A stretch of 64,000 bases of DNA. It comes from JBFAPK01 sp040676675. Lineage in GTDB: Bacteria; Actinomycetota; Actinomycetes; Mycobacteriales; Micromonosporaceae. This document shows positions 39,126 through 47,184 of the stretch, piece after piece; position 1 is the stretch's first letter; the number at the start of each line of letters is the position of its first letter. Both the position numbers and the translations under genes were made by a program. The stretch spans positions 62,001 to 126,000 of the forward strand of contig NZ_JBFAPK010000001.1 of NCBI RefSeq assembly GCF_040676675.1, given 5' to 3'. Under the pieces are notes generated by a model. It ran no database searches and was not told the DNA's origin. It saw only the letters and a program-made list of their open reading frames with translations.

Positions 39126-39800
39126 ATGACCACCACGTCGGAATCCGAGGGGCGGGTGGCGCCGGTCGCCGCCCGCCCCCGGGCACCGCTCGGCCCGCGC
39201 GTGCTCGGCGCGGTCGTACTGGCGGTGGGGATCTTCCTGCTCTGGACCGCGTACGAATCGTCCGGCGGCGACCTCGCCCTCGACGGGCCCTGGCTCGCGC
39301 CGCTGGTGGTGACCGCCGGTTGGGTGCTGGTCTCGGCCTGGTACCTGGTCGCACAGTTCATCGGGCCGCGGCCCGCGACCGAACCGCCCGCCGAAGCCGC
39401 GACCGGCGAGCCGGGCGACGAACCGACCGCCGAAGCGGCCGACGCCGAGCCCGGCGAACCGACCGCCGCAGCCGACGCGACCGCCGAGCCGGCCGACGAG
39501 CCGGCTGGCGAAGCGGCCGACGCCGAGGACGCGGCCGACCGGGCCGAGCCGGGCGACGGTCGGGTCCAGTGGCTCACCCCGGCCGCGCTCGCCGCCACCC
39601 TCGTCGGGTATGTGCTGCTGCTCGAACCGGTCGGCTTCCTGCTCGCCTCGGCGCTCTTCTTCGTACTGGTGGCGCGGATCCTCGGCAGCCCCCGGCTCGT
39701 CCGCGACGTGGTGATCGCGGTGCTGCTCGTCCTGGCGATCTACCTCGCCTTCACCCGCCTGCTCACCATCCAACTGCCGAGCGGGGTGCTGCCGCTGTGA
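39126..39800 (+). CDS. TctB-family small membrane subunit with acidic insert
   Basis: A 224-residue membrane protein of the tripartite tricarboxylate transporter. Four helices are visible: LGAVVLAVGIFLLWTAY, LAPLVVTAGWVLVSAWYLV, LAATLVGYVLLLEPVGFLLA, and a last pair around VVIAVLLVLAIYLAFTRL. Between helices two and three is an unusual insert of about 60 residues, almost only Glu, Pro, Ala, Asp and Gly (EPPAEAATGEPGDEPTAEAA), absent from ordinary TctB proteins of about 150 residues. The stop overlaps the TctA start (GTGA). Confidence 0.88.
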   Translation: MTTTSESEGRVAPVAARPRAPLGPRVLGAVVLAVGIFLLWTAYESSGGDLALDGPWLAPLVVTAGWVLVSAWYLVAQFIGPRPATEPPAEAATGEPGDEPTAEAADAEPGEPTAAADATAEPADEPAGEAADAEDAADRAEPGDGRVQWLTPAALAATLVGYVLLLEPVGFLLASALFFVLVARILGSPRLVRDVVIAVLLVLAIYLAFTRLLTIQLPSGVLPL

Positions 39801-41332
39801 ACGACCTGCTACACGGCTTCGCCACGGTGCTGAGCCCCGAGTACCTGCTCTACGCCGCGATCGGGGTCACCCTCGGCACCTTCGTCGGCGTGCTGCCGGG
39901 GATCGGGCCGGCGCTCACCATCGCCCTGCTGCTGCCGGTGACGTTCAACCTGGACGACCCGATCGGCACGTTCATCATGTTCTCCGGCATCTACTACGGC
40001 GCCATGTACGGCGGGTCCACCACCTCGATCCTGCTGAACACGCCGGGCGAGTCGTCGTCGGTGGCGACGGCGATCGAGGGGTACCAGATGGCCCGGCGCG
40101 GACGGGCGCGCGCCGCGCTGGCGACGGCCGCGATCGGTTCCTTCGTCGCCGGCACCATCTCGACCCTGCTGCTGACGCTCTTCGCCCGGCCGGTCGCCTC
40201 GCTGGCCACCAGCTTCCGCGCCGCCGACTACTTCGCCCTGGCGCTACTGGCGATGGTGGCGGTGACCGCCCTGGTCGGGCGTTCCCTGGTACGGGGCCTG
40301 ATGTCGCTGAGCCTCGGCCTCTTCCTCGGGCTGGTCGGCCTGGACGGGCTGACCGGTCAGGCCCGGTTCACCTTCGGCACGCTGGAGCTGCTCGAAGGCG
40401 TCGACATCGTCGTGATCATCGTGGGGCTCTTCGCCATCGGCGAGACCCTCTACGTCGCCAGCCGCCTGCGGAACCTGCCCGAGCACGTCACCCCGCTGGA
40501 GCCGGCGCGCGGCGGGTTCGGCTGGATGACCCGGCAGGACTGGTCCCGGTCCTGGCGGCCGTGGCTGCGCGGTACCGCCGTCGGGTTCCCGTTCGGCGCG
40601 CTCCCCTCGGGCGGCGCGGACGTGCCCACGTTCCTGTCGTACACGTTCGAGAAGCACCGGGCACGCGACCGGGCCGAGTTCGGCAAGGGCGCCATCGAGG
40701 GCGTGGCCGGGCCGGAGGCGGCGAACAACGCGGCCTTCTCCGGCGTACTGGTGCCGCTGCTCACCCTCGGCATCCCCACCTCGGCGACGGCCGCGGTGAT
40801 GCTGGCCGCGTTCCAGATCTTCAACCTGCAACCCGGCCCGCAGCTGTTCGACAAGTCGCCGGAGCTGGTCTGGGCGCTGATCGCCTCGCTCTACGTCGGC
40901 AACGTGCTGCTGCTGGCGCTGAACCTGCCGCTCATCCGGGTCTGGGTGAAGGTGCTCCAGATCCCGCGCCCGGTGCTGTACGCGGGCATCCTGGTCTTCG
41001 CCACCCTCGGCGTGTACGCCGCCTCCGGCAGCGTCGTCCAGGTCCTCATCGCGTACGGGATCGGCGTCATCGGGTTCTTCATGCGGCACTTCGACTTCCC
41101 GATCGCACCGGTGATCCTCGGCGCCATCCTCGGGCCGATGATGGAACTCCAGTTCCGGCGCGCCCTGGTGCTCGCCAACGGCGACCTCACCGTCTTCGTC
41201 ACCCGCCCGCTCACCGTCGTCCTGCTCGCCCTCGTGGTGCTCGCCGTGCTGGTGCCGTACCTGCCGCGGATCGTCGCGCGGCTGCGGGGGCGGCGCCCGG
41301 GGGCCCGGCTCGCCTTCGGCGAGGACGACTGA
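39797..41332 (+). CDS. TctA-family large membrane subunit
   Basis: A 511-residue transporter of the TctA family with the signature VGVLPGIGPALTIALLLPVTF near the start and IYYGAMYGGSTTSILLNTPGES in the first repeat; the second repeat carries GPEAANNAAFSGVLVPLLTLGIPTSATAAVM. Together with the TctC binding protein and TctB it imports citrate or a related carboxylate with a cation gradient. GTG start inside the TctB stop. Transcription probably ends at the hairpin at 41350-41376. A second solute-binding gene and a CitAB-like two-component system lie 8 kb away. Confidence 0.95.
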   Translation: MNDLLHGFATVLSPEYLLYAAIGVTLGTFVGVLPGIGPALTIALLLPVTFNLDDPIGTFIMFSGIYYGAMYGGSTTSILLNTPGESSSVATAIEGYQMARRGRARAALATAAIGSFVAGTISTLLLTLFARPVASLATSFRAADYFALALLAMVAVTALVGRSLVRGLMSLSLGLFLGLVGLDGLTGQARFTFGTLELLEGVDIVVIIVGLFAIGETLYVASRLRNLPEHVTPLEPARGGFGWMTRQDWSRSWRPWLRGTAVGFPFGALPSGGADVPTFLSYTFEKHRARDRAEFGKGAIEGVAGPEAANNAAFSGVLVPLLTLGIPTSATAAVMLAAFQIFNLQPGPQLFDKSPELVWALIASLYVGNVLLLALNLPLIRVWVKVLQIPRPVLYAGILVFATLGVYAASGSVVQVLIAYGIGVIGFFMRHFDFPIAPVILGAILGPMMELQFRRALVLANGDLTVFVTRPLTVVLLALVVLAVLVPYLPRIVARLRGRRPGARLAFGEDD

Positions 41333-41349
41333 GACACGTCCTCGCCGCC

Positions 41350-41376
41350 GGCCGGTCCGCCCGGTGCGGACCGGCC
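41350..41376 (+). terminator. Hairpin terminator of the tctCBA operon
   Basis: A perfect 11-bp stem (41350-41360 with 41366-41376) and a 5-base loop, 17 bases after the TctA stop. Confidence 0.75.
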
Positions 41377-41448
41377 CAGGGATCGTCGTCATCCGTGGAG
41401 CCGCGCTGAGCGCCGTCCCCGTGTCGCCGACTAGTTAGGCTGACAGGG

Positions 41449-42447
41449 GTGATCCGGTTGCGCATGGGACTGGCCGACGTGGCGAGGACGCGCTTCATGT
41501 TCTCGCCCCTTGCCGAGGTGGTCGAGAGCCTGTACCAGTTGTCGTCGGGGCGGGTGTCGCCGCTGCACCAGGGCTGGTGGGAGGCGACGCGGGACGGCCT
41601 GCGCGGGGTGGACATGGCGCTGCTGGGCGCGGTGGTGCCGACGCGCGCGTACGTGGCGGATTTCCTGCTCGTGGCGGCCACCGACGCCGGCGCGATCGAC
41701 GACCAGTTGCGGTTGGTCGCCGAGTCGCCCGTGGCGGGAATCCGTGCCGACCTGGAGGCGGTGTGGGGGCGGGAGCCGATGCCGGCGCGGGCGCGGGCGT
41801 TGGTTGCCGAGGGGGCGGCTGGCGCGCGGCGGCTGGCCGATGAGCTGTGGCGGTACTGGTCGGTGGCGATCGAGCCGCATTGGCGGGAGCTGAGTGCGGT
41901 GCTGGAGGACGACGTCGCGTACCGGGCCGGCCGACTGACCGGCGGGGGCGTCGAGGCGCTGCTGTCGAGCCTGCACCCGGAGATCAGCGTGCGGGGTGAG
42001 GTCCTGCGGATCGACAAGCCCCGGCACTCGGTGGACCATGACCTGGCCGGTGACGGGCTCGTGCTGGTGCCGTCGGTGTTCGCGTGGCCGAACCTGGTGG
42101 TGGACAAGCGCCCCGACCGCAGCGCCAGCCTCGTCTACGCCTGTCGGGGAGTCGGCACGCTGTGGGGAGGCGATTCCCGGGACGCCGAGTACGACGACGA
42201 CGCGCTGGGCGCGCTGCTGGGGTCCAGCCGCGCGGCGATCCTCGGCTGCCTGGCGCTGCCGAAGTCGACCACCGACCTCGCCCGTGAGCTCGGTCAGAGC
42301 GCACCGTCGGTCAGCTTCCACCTGTCGGTGCTGCGCCGCAACGGCCTGGTGACGTCGTGGCGTTCCGGCCGCCGGGTGTTGTACCGGCGCACGTCGTTGG
42401 CCACCGAACTGGTCACGGGTGGTGGTGCGGGGTTCGAGCGGGGCTAG
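41449..42447 (+). CDS. ArsR-like winged-helix regulator (DUF5937 type)
   Basis: A 332-residue regulator. A long N-terminal domain (RFMFSPLAEVVESLYQL, then HPEISVRGEVLRIDK and LVLVPSVFAWPNLVV) precedes a C-terminal ArsR-like HTH (TTDLARELGQSAPSVSFHL, then GLVTSWRSGRRVLYRRT). This two-part plan is common in actinomycetes and often annotated as DUF5937/HTH. GTG start. It lies 225 bases before the epoxide hydrolase gene on the same strand and may control it; direct evidence is lacking. Confidence 0.85.
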   Translation: MIRLRMGLADVARTRFMFSPLAEVVESLYQLSSGRVSPLHQGWWEATRDGLRGVDMALLGAVVPTRAYVADFLLVAATDAGAIDDQLRLVAESPVAGIRADLEAVWGREPMPARARALVAEGAAGARRLADELWRYWSVAIEPHWRELSAVLEDDVAYRAGRLTGGGVEALLSSLHPEISVRGEVLRIDKPRHSVDHDLAGDGLVLVPSVFAWPNLVVDKRPDRSASLVYACRGVGTLWGGDSRDAEYDDDALGALLGSSRAAILGCLALPKSTTDLARELGQSAPSVSFHLSVLRRNGLVTSWRSGRRVLYRRTSLATELVTGGGAGFERG

Positions 42448-42672
42448 GCCGCGTTTCATAAGGACTGGCCGGCCTGCGGCGGGCCCAGACGACGGCGCCG
42501 GATTCCAGCACCGTCGAATCGTTGGTGGGCTCCCGGGCGGGCTGCGACGGTGAGCGAACGCAAGCATTCGACGCGCCGCGCGGCCCGGTCGAGTCGCACC
42601 CTGGCGTTCGTCACGACCACCACCGCAAGCCGTCGATTCTTGCCGACCACTCGAACCGGAAAGGCAGGAATC

Positions 42673-43959
42673 GTGCGGAACGAAGACACCCGTGGCCTGA
42701 CCCGTCGCACCGCCTTGCGGGCGGCCGCCACGGCCGGCGCCGTCGCGGCCCCGCTCGGGTTGACGGGAGCGGTGGCATCCCCGGCAGCCGCCGAGCCCGG
42801 GGCGACGTTGCCGGTGGCCACCACGGACGTGACACCGTACCGGCTGTCGGTGCCGGACAGCGCGCTGCGCGACCTGCGGTGGCGGTTGGCGACGTCCCGG
42901 TTGCCGGAGCGGGAGACCGTTCCCGACGGGTCCCAGGGCGTGCCGCTGGAGCGGGTACGCGCCCTGGTCGAGCATTGGCGGACGCGGTACGACTGGCGCC
43001 GGGTCGAGGCCCGGCTGAACGGGTTCGGCCAGTTCCGCACGCGGATAGACGGGTTGGGGATCCATTTTCTGCACGTACGTTCCCGGCACGCCGACGCCGT
43101 ACCGGTGGTGTTGACCCACGGCTGGCCGGGTTCGGTGGTGGAGTTCCTCGACGTGATCGGGCCGCTGACCGATCCCACGGCGTTCGGCGGGAGCGCCGCG
43201 GACGCGTTCCACGTCGTGGTGCCGTCCCTACCGGGCTTCGGGTTCTCCGACAGGCCGGCCACGACCGGGTGGAACATCCCACGCATCGCCAGGGCCTGGG
43301 CCGAACTCATGTCCCGGCTCGGCTACCGCCGCTGGCTCGCCCAGGGCGGCGACCTGGGCGGCTCCGTGACGCACGAACTCGCCAAGCTCGGGCCCGCCGG
43401 ACTCGCCGGGATCCATCTCAACTTCTTCCCCGTGTTCCAGCCCCCGGTCAGCGACCCGCCCACGCCGCCGGAGCAGGAGGCGCTGAACAAGCTGCAACGG
43501 TTCTTCGACGACGCCGCCGGCTTCGTCTACGAGCAGTCCACGCGCCCGCAGACGGTGGGGTACGCGTTGACCGACTCCCCCGTGGGGCAGGCGGCGTGGA
43601 TCTACGAGAAGTTCCTGGAGTGGACCGACAGCGACGGCGACCCCGAGCGGGTCCTCGGCGTCGACCGGATGCTCGACGACATCATGCTGTACTGGCTGCC
43701 CGGCACCGCGGCCTCCTCGGCCCGCATCTACTGGGAGGACGCACGGACCGCCGGTACGCCCGACGACTTCAAGGTCCCGGTGGGATTCACGGTCTTCCCC
43801 CACGAGATCATCCCGACTCCGCGCATCTGGGCCGAACGCGTCTACGGGCCCAAGCTCGTCTACTTCAACACGGTCGCCCGTGGTGGCCACTTCGCCGCGT
43901 TCGAGCAACCGGAGATCCTTACCGAGGAGCTGCGGAGGTTCGCTCGCCTGGTCCGTTGA
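42673..43959 (+). CDS. Tat-exported epoxide hydrolase
   Basis: A 428-residue alpha/beta-hydrolase of the microsomal-type epoxide hydrolase family. A Tat signal (TRRTALRA, hydrophobic stretch to about residue 42, SPAAAEPG cleavage) is followed by the family N-terminal EHN domain and the core with HGWPGS (149-154, oxyanion hole), nucleophile Asp227 (QGGDLGG) and base RGGHFAAFE near the C-terminus. It would open epoxides to diols outside the membrane. I use the GTG at 42673, which gives a normal Tat signal; an in-frame start at 42550 would add 41 unusual residues. A second family member is at 53876. Confidence 0.9.
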   Translation: MRNEDTRGLTRRTALRAAATAGAVAAPLGLTGAVASPAAAEPGATLPVATTDVTPYRLSVPDSALRDLRWRLATSRLPERETVPDGSQGVPLERVRALVEHWRTRYDWRRVEARLNGFGQFRTRIDGLGIHFLHVRSRHADAVPVVLTHGWPGSVVEFLDVIGPLTDPTAFGGSAADAFHVVVPSLPGFGFSDRPATTGWNIPRIARAWAELMSRLGYRRWLAQGGDLGGSVTHELAKLGPAGLAGIHLNFFPVFQPPVSDPPTPPEQEALNKLQRFFDDAAGFVYEQSTRPQTVGYALTDSPVGQAAWIYEKFLEWTDSDGDPERVLGVDRMLDDIMLYWLPGTAASSARIYWEDARTAGTPDDFKVPVGFTVFPHEIIPTPRIWAERVYGPKLVYFNTVARGGHFAAFEQPEILTEELRRFARLVR

Positions 43960-43988
43960 CCTACCAGGTTTCCGGCCCCGGAGTTGAA

Positions 43989-44561
43989 TCAGCCCGAGAC
44001 GATGCGCAGCACAATGGCGCCGTCACTGGTCTTGCCCGGCACCTGCAGCGCGACCACACCGGCCTGCGGTTCGGGCGCGGGCAGAACGCTGCCGTCGGCG
44101 TTGCAGAAGCTCCCGGATCCGCCACCGCCGGAGCGGTCGAACCGGACGATCGTGCCGCAGGAGTCCTTGAACTTCAGCGTGCCGGAGCCACCACCGCCCC
44201 GCGCGAGGGTCAAATCGAAGTCGAGTCCGTCGTCGAGGACTTCGCGGACCACGAGGGTGCTGCCCGATCCGGCCCGCCCGCCCAACCGGATGGTGCCCGG
44301 TCGGGACACCGCTACCTCGCAGGTCCCGTCCGCACAGGCCCGGTGGTTCGTACCGTCCGCCGCGGTCACCGGCGACGGCGCCGGCGGGACCGTGGGGCTC
44401 GGCGTGGGGGTCGGCTCGACCGACCCGGGGGTCGCGCCGACGGTCGCGGTCGGGCTGGCGGCGGGTCCGGGGTTCTCGCGCGACGACCCGCAGCCGCCCG
44501 CGAGGACCGTCGCGGCCAGGAACACGCACGAGAGCCGCCAGGCTCGGGGAGAGTACGGCAT
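43989..44561 (-). CDS. Lipoprotein of unknown function
   Basis: A 190-residue exported protein. The lipobox LAGGC (Cys about 24) follows a hydrophobic signal; a Thr/Pro linker (TPTPSPTVPPAPSP) then leads to a domain with a beta-rich, glycine-rich pattern (GTIRLGGRAGSGSTLVVREVL, LTLARGGGGSGTLKF) and three further cysteines. I do not recognise the family. It is convergent with the epoxide hydrolase, with only 29 bases between the stops. Confidence 0.75.
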   Translation of the reverse strand: MPYSPRAWRLSCVFLAATVLAGGCGSSRENPGPAASPTATVGATPGSVEPTPTPSPTVPPAPSPVTAADGTNHRACADGTCEVAVSRPGTIRLGGRAGSGSTLVVREVLDDGLDFDLTLARGGGGSGTLKFKDSCGTIVRFDRSGGGGSGSFCNADGSVLPAPEPQAGVVALQVPGKTSDGAIVLRIVSG

Positions 44562-44630
44562 GCGGCCAAGCTAGGCGGATTTCCGGGCCGGTGAACGTGC
44601 GACGGCAGCATGCGGACAGGCGCCGGCGGG

Positions 44631-44945
44631 TCACCTTGGCGACGGACGCGGACTTGGCGACGGACGCGGAACCGGTCGCGCGGGCCGGCGTGGGGCGACG
44701 CGCGGTCGCGCGACGTTCACGGTGATCCAGCGCAGCCCCGCCGGCTGTACGAAGATCGAGCGTCGCTCGACCGCCTCACCTGTCGTGCTCAACTCGTACC
44801 CGTCCAGCCAGATCCAGCCGTGGTAGGTCTCCCAGGGATGCGGGCGGATCACCCGGAACCGGATCGGCGCCACGAACTGCACGCTCGCGGCCCGGCACAC
44901 GTACAACACGTCACCCGCCTCCGGAATCCGCGCCGGACCGGTCAC
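44631..44945 (-). CDS. Small protein with conserved GWIWLDGYEL motif
   Basis: A 104-residue soluble protein with SVQFVAPIRFRVIR, YHGWIWLDGYELSTTGEAVERRSIFV and a basic Pro/Ser/Arg tail built from a duplicated stretch. This pattern is familiar to me from actinobacterial hypothetical proteins near small regulatory genes, but no function is known. GTG start inside the stop of the gene upstream (GTGA), last of a three-gene coupled set. Confidence 0.75.
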   Translation of the reverse strand: MTGPARIPEAGDVLYVCRAASVQFVAPIRFRVIRPHPWETYHGWIWLDGYELSTTGEAVERRSIFVQPAGLRWITVNVARPRVAPRRPARPVPRPSPSPRPSPR

Positions 44946-45244
44946 CGCAGGTCCCCGGGGCTGTCCGGCGCCGGGCGGTCGCGCGGCGGTACGCAGCTCA
45001 GAAACCGGGCGAAGAGCGTGGCCGGTTCGGGGGCGGTCTCCGGGTTCAGGGAGTACAGGTCGCGGACCGCCTCGGCGTAGTCCGCCGCGAGGCAGAGGAT
45101 CAGCGGTACCCGGTCGCGCCGCGCCTGTCGGGCGAGCGCGACCCGGGCGGGGCCGCACGGCCACGGCTGGCCGTCGGCCCGGCACAGCCACAGCGGCCGG
45201 CGCGGTGTGTGCTCTCCCGCGCAGGCCAGCGCGGCCCGGCTCAC
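44942..45244 (-). CDS. Small cysteine-containing protein, probable zinc-binding type
   Basis: A 100-residue protein with cysteines at LACAGEH, WLCRADG and PWPCGPAR in the first 35 residues, a spacing that could hold a zinc ion, followed by a helical part (ALARQARRDRVPLI, CLAADYAEAVRDLY). It is known only as an actinobacterial conserved hypothetical. I take the GTG at 45244 because it overlaps the stop of the well-supported gene upstream (GTGA); an open frame further upstream is the antisense shadow of that gene's neighbourhood. Confidence 0.72.
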   Translation of the reverse strand: MSRAALACAGEHTPRRPLWLCRADGQPWPCGPARVALARQARRDRVPLILCLAADYAEAVRDLYSLNPETAPEPATLFARFLSCVPPRDRPAPDSPGDLR

Positions 45245-45426
45245 CAGCGGCCCCCGGTGGGGAACACGCGCCGCTCCGGCTCGCTCCGTCGCGCGTCCCG
45301 GCGCATGGGCGGATCGGTAGTGGCCGGCGTCGAGGCGGTTACTGCCGCACCACGGGTGCGCCTGCGCCAGCGCGTGATGGGGCAGTAGCGCGCGAGCCGG
45401 TAGATGGACTGCTGACGGATGGGCAT
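45241..45426 (-). CDS. Small basic protein, first gene of the coupled set
   Basis: A 61-residue arginine-rich protein (MPIRQQSIYRLARYCPITRWRR in part). Its ATG is preceded by AGGAGGT 8 bases upstream, one of the best ribosome sites in the window, so translation is likely. It has no known domain. It begins the three-gene set that ends at 44631 and diverges from the HTH gene at 45616. Confidence 0.65.
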   Translation of the reverse strand: MPIRQQSIYRLARYCPITRWRRRTRGAAVTASTPATTDPPMRRDARRSEPERRVFPTGGRW

Positions 45427-45452
45427 GTCGGGCGACCTCCTTGGCTGGTGGG

Positions 45453-45485
45453 GGGCCGCCCCGCGCCCCTTTCGCGGGGCGGCCC
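45453..45485. promoter_or_regulatory. 13-bp perfect hairpin in the leader of the small-gene operon
   Basis: GGGCCGCCCCGCG (45453-45465) and its exact complement (45473-45485) enclose a 7-base loop. It lies 27 bases upstream of the ATG at 45426 in the minus-strand leader, in a position to attenuate or stabilise the message, and upstream of the HTH gene on the plus strand. Confidence 0.6.
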
Positions 45486-45615
45486 ACGCGGCGTCTCCCT
45501 GCGTTTGGTGCCGCCACACGAGGGTTGCGCCGCTGGACACACCGTGCCGAAGGAGTGCAGACGCGGTAACCGTCTGTATGAGACGATCGAGGGACGTCTT
45601 CGAAAGGTCCCTACC

Positions 45616-46347
45616 TTGTCGCGGAATGAAGTGCTTCGTCGGGCCATCCGCGCTGCCGGCGCCACGGCCTCGGATCTCGCGGCGGCCTGCGCCGTAGACG
45701 TCAAGACTGTCGAGCGCTGGATAAGCCGAGGTCGTACGCCACATCCTCGGCACCGGGTGAAAGCGGCCGAGTTCTTGCGCGAGGATGTAGAGGTGCTGTG
45801 GCCTGACCTTATGCGCCGTGCTGTCAAGGTAGGGGCGGATCGGGAGCTAGTCGCCGTCTATCCCCGCCGGTCAGACATGCCTAGGGCGCTTTTCCGTGAA
45901 CTCATCACAGCGTCTCGCTCTCGGCTCTGGTTCGGCGGGTACACCTCGTACTTTCTGTGGCTGGATACGCCTGACGCCGGACCGCTGCTCTCGGCGAAAG
46001 CACAGGCGGGGGCCGATGTCCGATTCCTGCTCGGCGATCCCGACAGCGAGGTGACGCACCGCAGGGAAGAGATCGAGTCAACACCGCTGACCGTCTCCAC
46101 CCGCATTGCCCTGACCCGGGCGGAGATCGCAAAGTTGGACGCTCCCTTGGCGGTACGCCTGTCGGACCGCCACATCGCAATGTCCGTCTGGATCTTTGAT
46201 GACGAGGCGCTGGTCTCCACCCATATCGGCGACAGCCTCGGGCAGGACTCGGTGACGCTGCACTTGCACCGACGACAGCAGGGCGGGGCGACCGACCGAT
46301 ACATCGAACACTTTGAGTCTCTGTGGAGCGCCGCACCAGCTGCGTAG
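45616..46347 (+). CDS. HTH regulator with DUF5919-type C-terminal domain
   Basis: A 243-residue protein. An XRE-like HTH lies at about residues 5-45 (NEVLRRAIRAAGATASDLA, AVDVKTVERWISRGRTP), and the C-terminal half with LITASRSRLWFGGYTSYFLW and DVRFLLGDPDS matches the DUF5919 pattern. The TTG at 45616 gives the usual SRNEVLRRAI beginning after GAAAGGT. GC content and codon use are clearly lower than in neighbours (codons such as GAT, CTT, TCT), a sign of acquisition from another genome. A DUF397 remnant follows directly, so the gene probably belonged to a whiJ-like regulator/DUF397 pair. Confidence 0.83.
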   Translation: MSRNEVLRRAIRAAGATASDLAAACAVDVKTVERWISRGRTPHPRHRVKAAEFLREDVEVLWPDLMRRAVKVGADRELVAVYPRRSDMPRALFRELITASRSRLWFGGYTSYFLWLDTPDAGPLLSAKAQAGADVRFLLGDPDSEVTHRREEIESTPLTVSTRIALTRAEIAKLDAPLAVRLSDRHIAMSVWIFDDEALVSTHIGDSLGQDSVTLHLHRRQQGGATDRYIEHFESLWSAAPAA

Positions 46348-46441
46348 CGGCGCGAACCGGGTCGAGGTCGCCGACAATCTTCCGGGGCGGGTGCTGGTCC
46401 GGGACACCAAGGACCGCGACGGCGGGACCCTGACGATCATT
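46343..46441 (+). pseudogene. DUF397 gene remnant
   Basis: Translated in the plus frame starting at base 46343, the DNA reads RSGANRVEVADNLPG and VLVRDTKDRDGGTLTI, the central core of a DUF397 protein. The start and end of the family are missing: no in-frame ATG or N-terminal WRKSSRS part, the usual Cys in NCVEVA is Arg, and the frame runs into the 3' end of the MarR gene instead of the expected C-terminal F--EW-AF segment. It is a decayed partner gene of the HTH regulator immediately upstream. Confidence 0.75.
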
Positions 46442-47069
46442 TCGCGCCGAGGCCGCGCAGCAGCGTACGCAGCGCGCCGTCCAGCGCCTCGATCTGCTCC
46501 GCGGGCACGGACGCGACCAGTCGTTGCAGGTTGGCGGCGTGTTCGGTCATCGTCTCGTCGATCACCTCGCGCCCTCGTTCGGTCAGGGCGACGAGGAAAC
46601 TCCGCCGGTCCGCCGGGTCGAGTCGGCGCTCCACCAGCCCCGCCGCCTCAAGGCGGTCGATCCGGTTGGTCATGCCCGCGCGGGACATCATCAGGGTGTC
46701 GGCCAGCTCCGACGGGATGAGCGTGTACGGCTCTCCCGCGCGGCGCAGCGCCGTGAGTACGTCGAACTCCCCCCGCCGTAGGCCGTGCCGGGTGAACACG
46801 CTGTTGACCCGGGGTTCCAGGAGTTGGGCCAACTGCCAGAGCCGCCCGAGCGGACCCATGAGCGACAGGTCGAGGTCGGGTCGCTCGTGCCGCCACTGTT
46901 CGAGGATCACGTCCGTCGCGTCCCGTACCGGCGGATCACCGCCGTCGCCGTCGCCGCCGCTTTTGCTGCCCGCGACCGGCCGACCGTCGCCCTCGCCCGC
47001 GACCGGCCGACCGCCGCCGTCGCGACCCGTCCGCCGGCCGGGCCCATCTCTTCCGTCGTCGCCCGTCAC
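46437..47069 (-). CDS. MarR-family regulator with low-complexity N-terminus
   Basis: A 210-residue regulator. The winged helix is at about residues 95-165 (HGLRRGEFDVLTALRRAG, LADTLMMSRAGMTNRIDRLEAAGLVER, DPADRRSFLVALT). The first 50 residues are an unusual Gly/Asp/Arg stretch with a repeated GDGRPVAG; the GTG at 47069 has AAGGAGG at good spacing, so the extension is likely translated. It diverges from the cupin-oxidoreductase operon with an inverted repeat in between, and probably represses both. Confidence 0.9.
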   Translation of the reverse strand: MTGDDGRDGPGRRTGRDGGGRPVAGEGDGRPVAGSKSGGDGDGGDPPVRDATDVILEQWRHERPDLDLSLMGPLGRLWQLAQLLEPRVNSVFTRHGLRRGEFDVLTALRRAGEPYTLIPSELADTLMMSRAGMTNRIDRLEAAGLVERRLDPADRRSFLVALTERGREVIDETMTEHAANLQRLVASVPAEQIEALDGALRTLLRGLGAK

Positions 47070-47111
47070 GTTGCCGAGCCCCTCCTTGTCTCCTGAGCGG
47101 GGACATCATAT

Positions 47112-47142
47112 TTGACGCACGATAGTTAGCCTTCGTACTATC
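47112..47142 (+). promoter_or_regulatory. Promoter and MarR operator of the cupin operon
   Basis: TTGACG (47112-47117) and TACTAT (47136-47141) are 18 bases apart. The inverted repeat GATAGT-N10-ACTATC (47121-47142) overlaps the spacer and -10 element, the expected place for a MarR repressor site. Confidence 0.7.
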
Positions 47143-47184
47143 AGACCTGGAACTACTTCCCTTAGAACCAGGAGCGGAACGAAG

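Noticed and set aside
45205..45615. N-terminal extension of the HTH gene
   Set aside because: It would run through the hairpin and divergent control region; the family starts with SRNEVLRRAI, matching the TTG at 45616.
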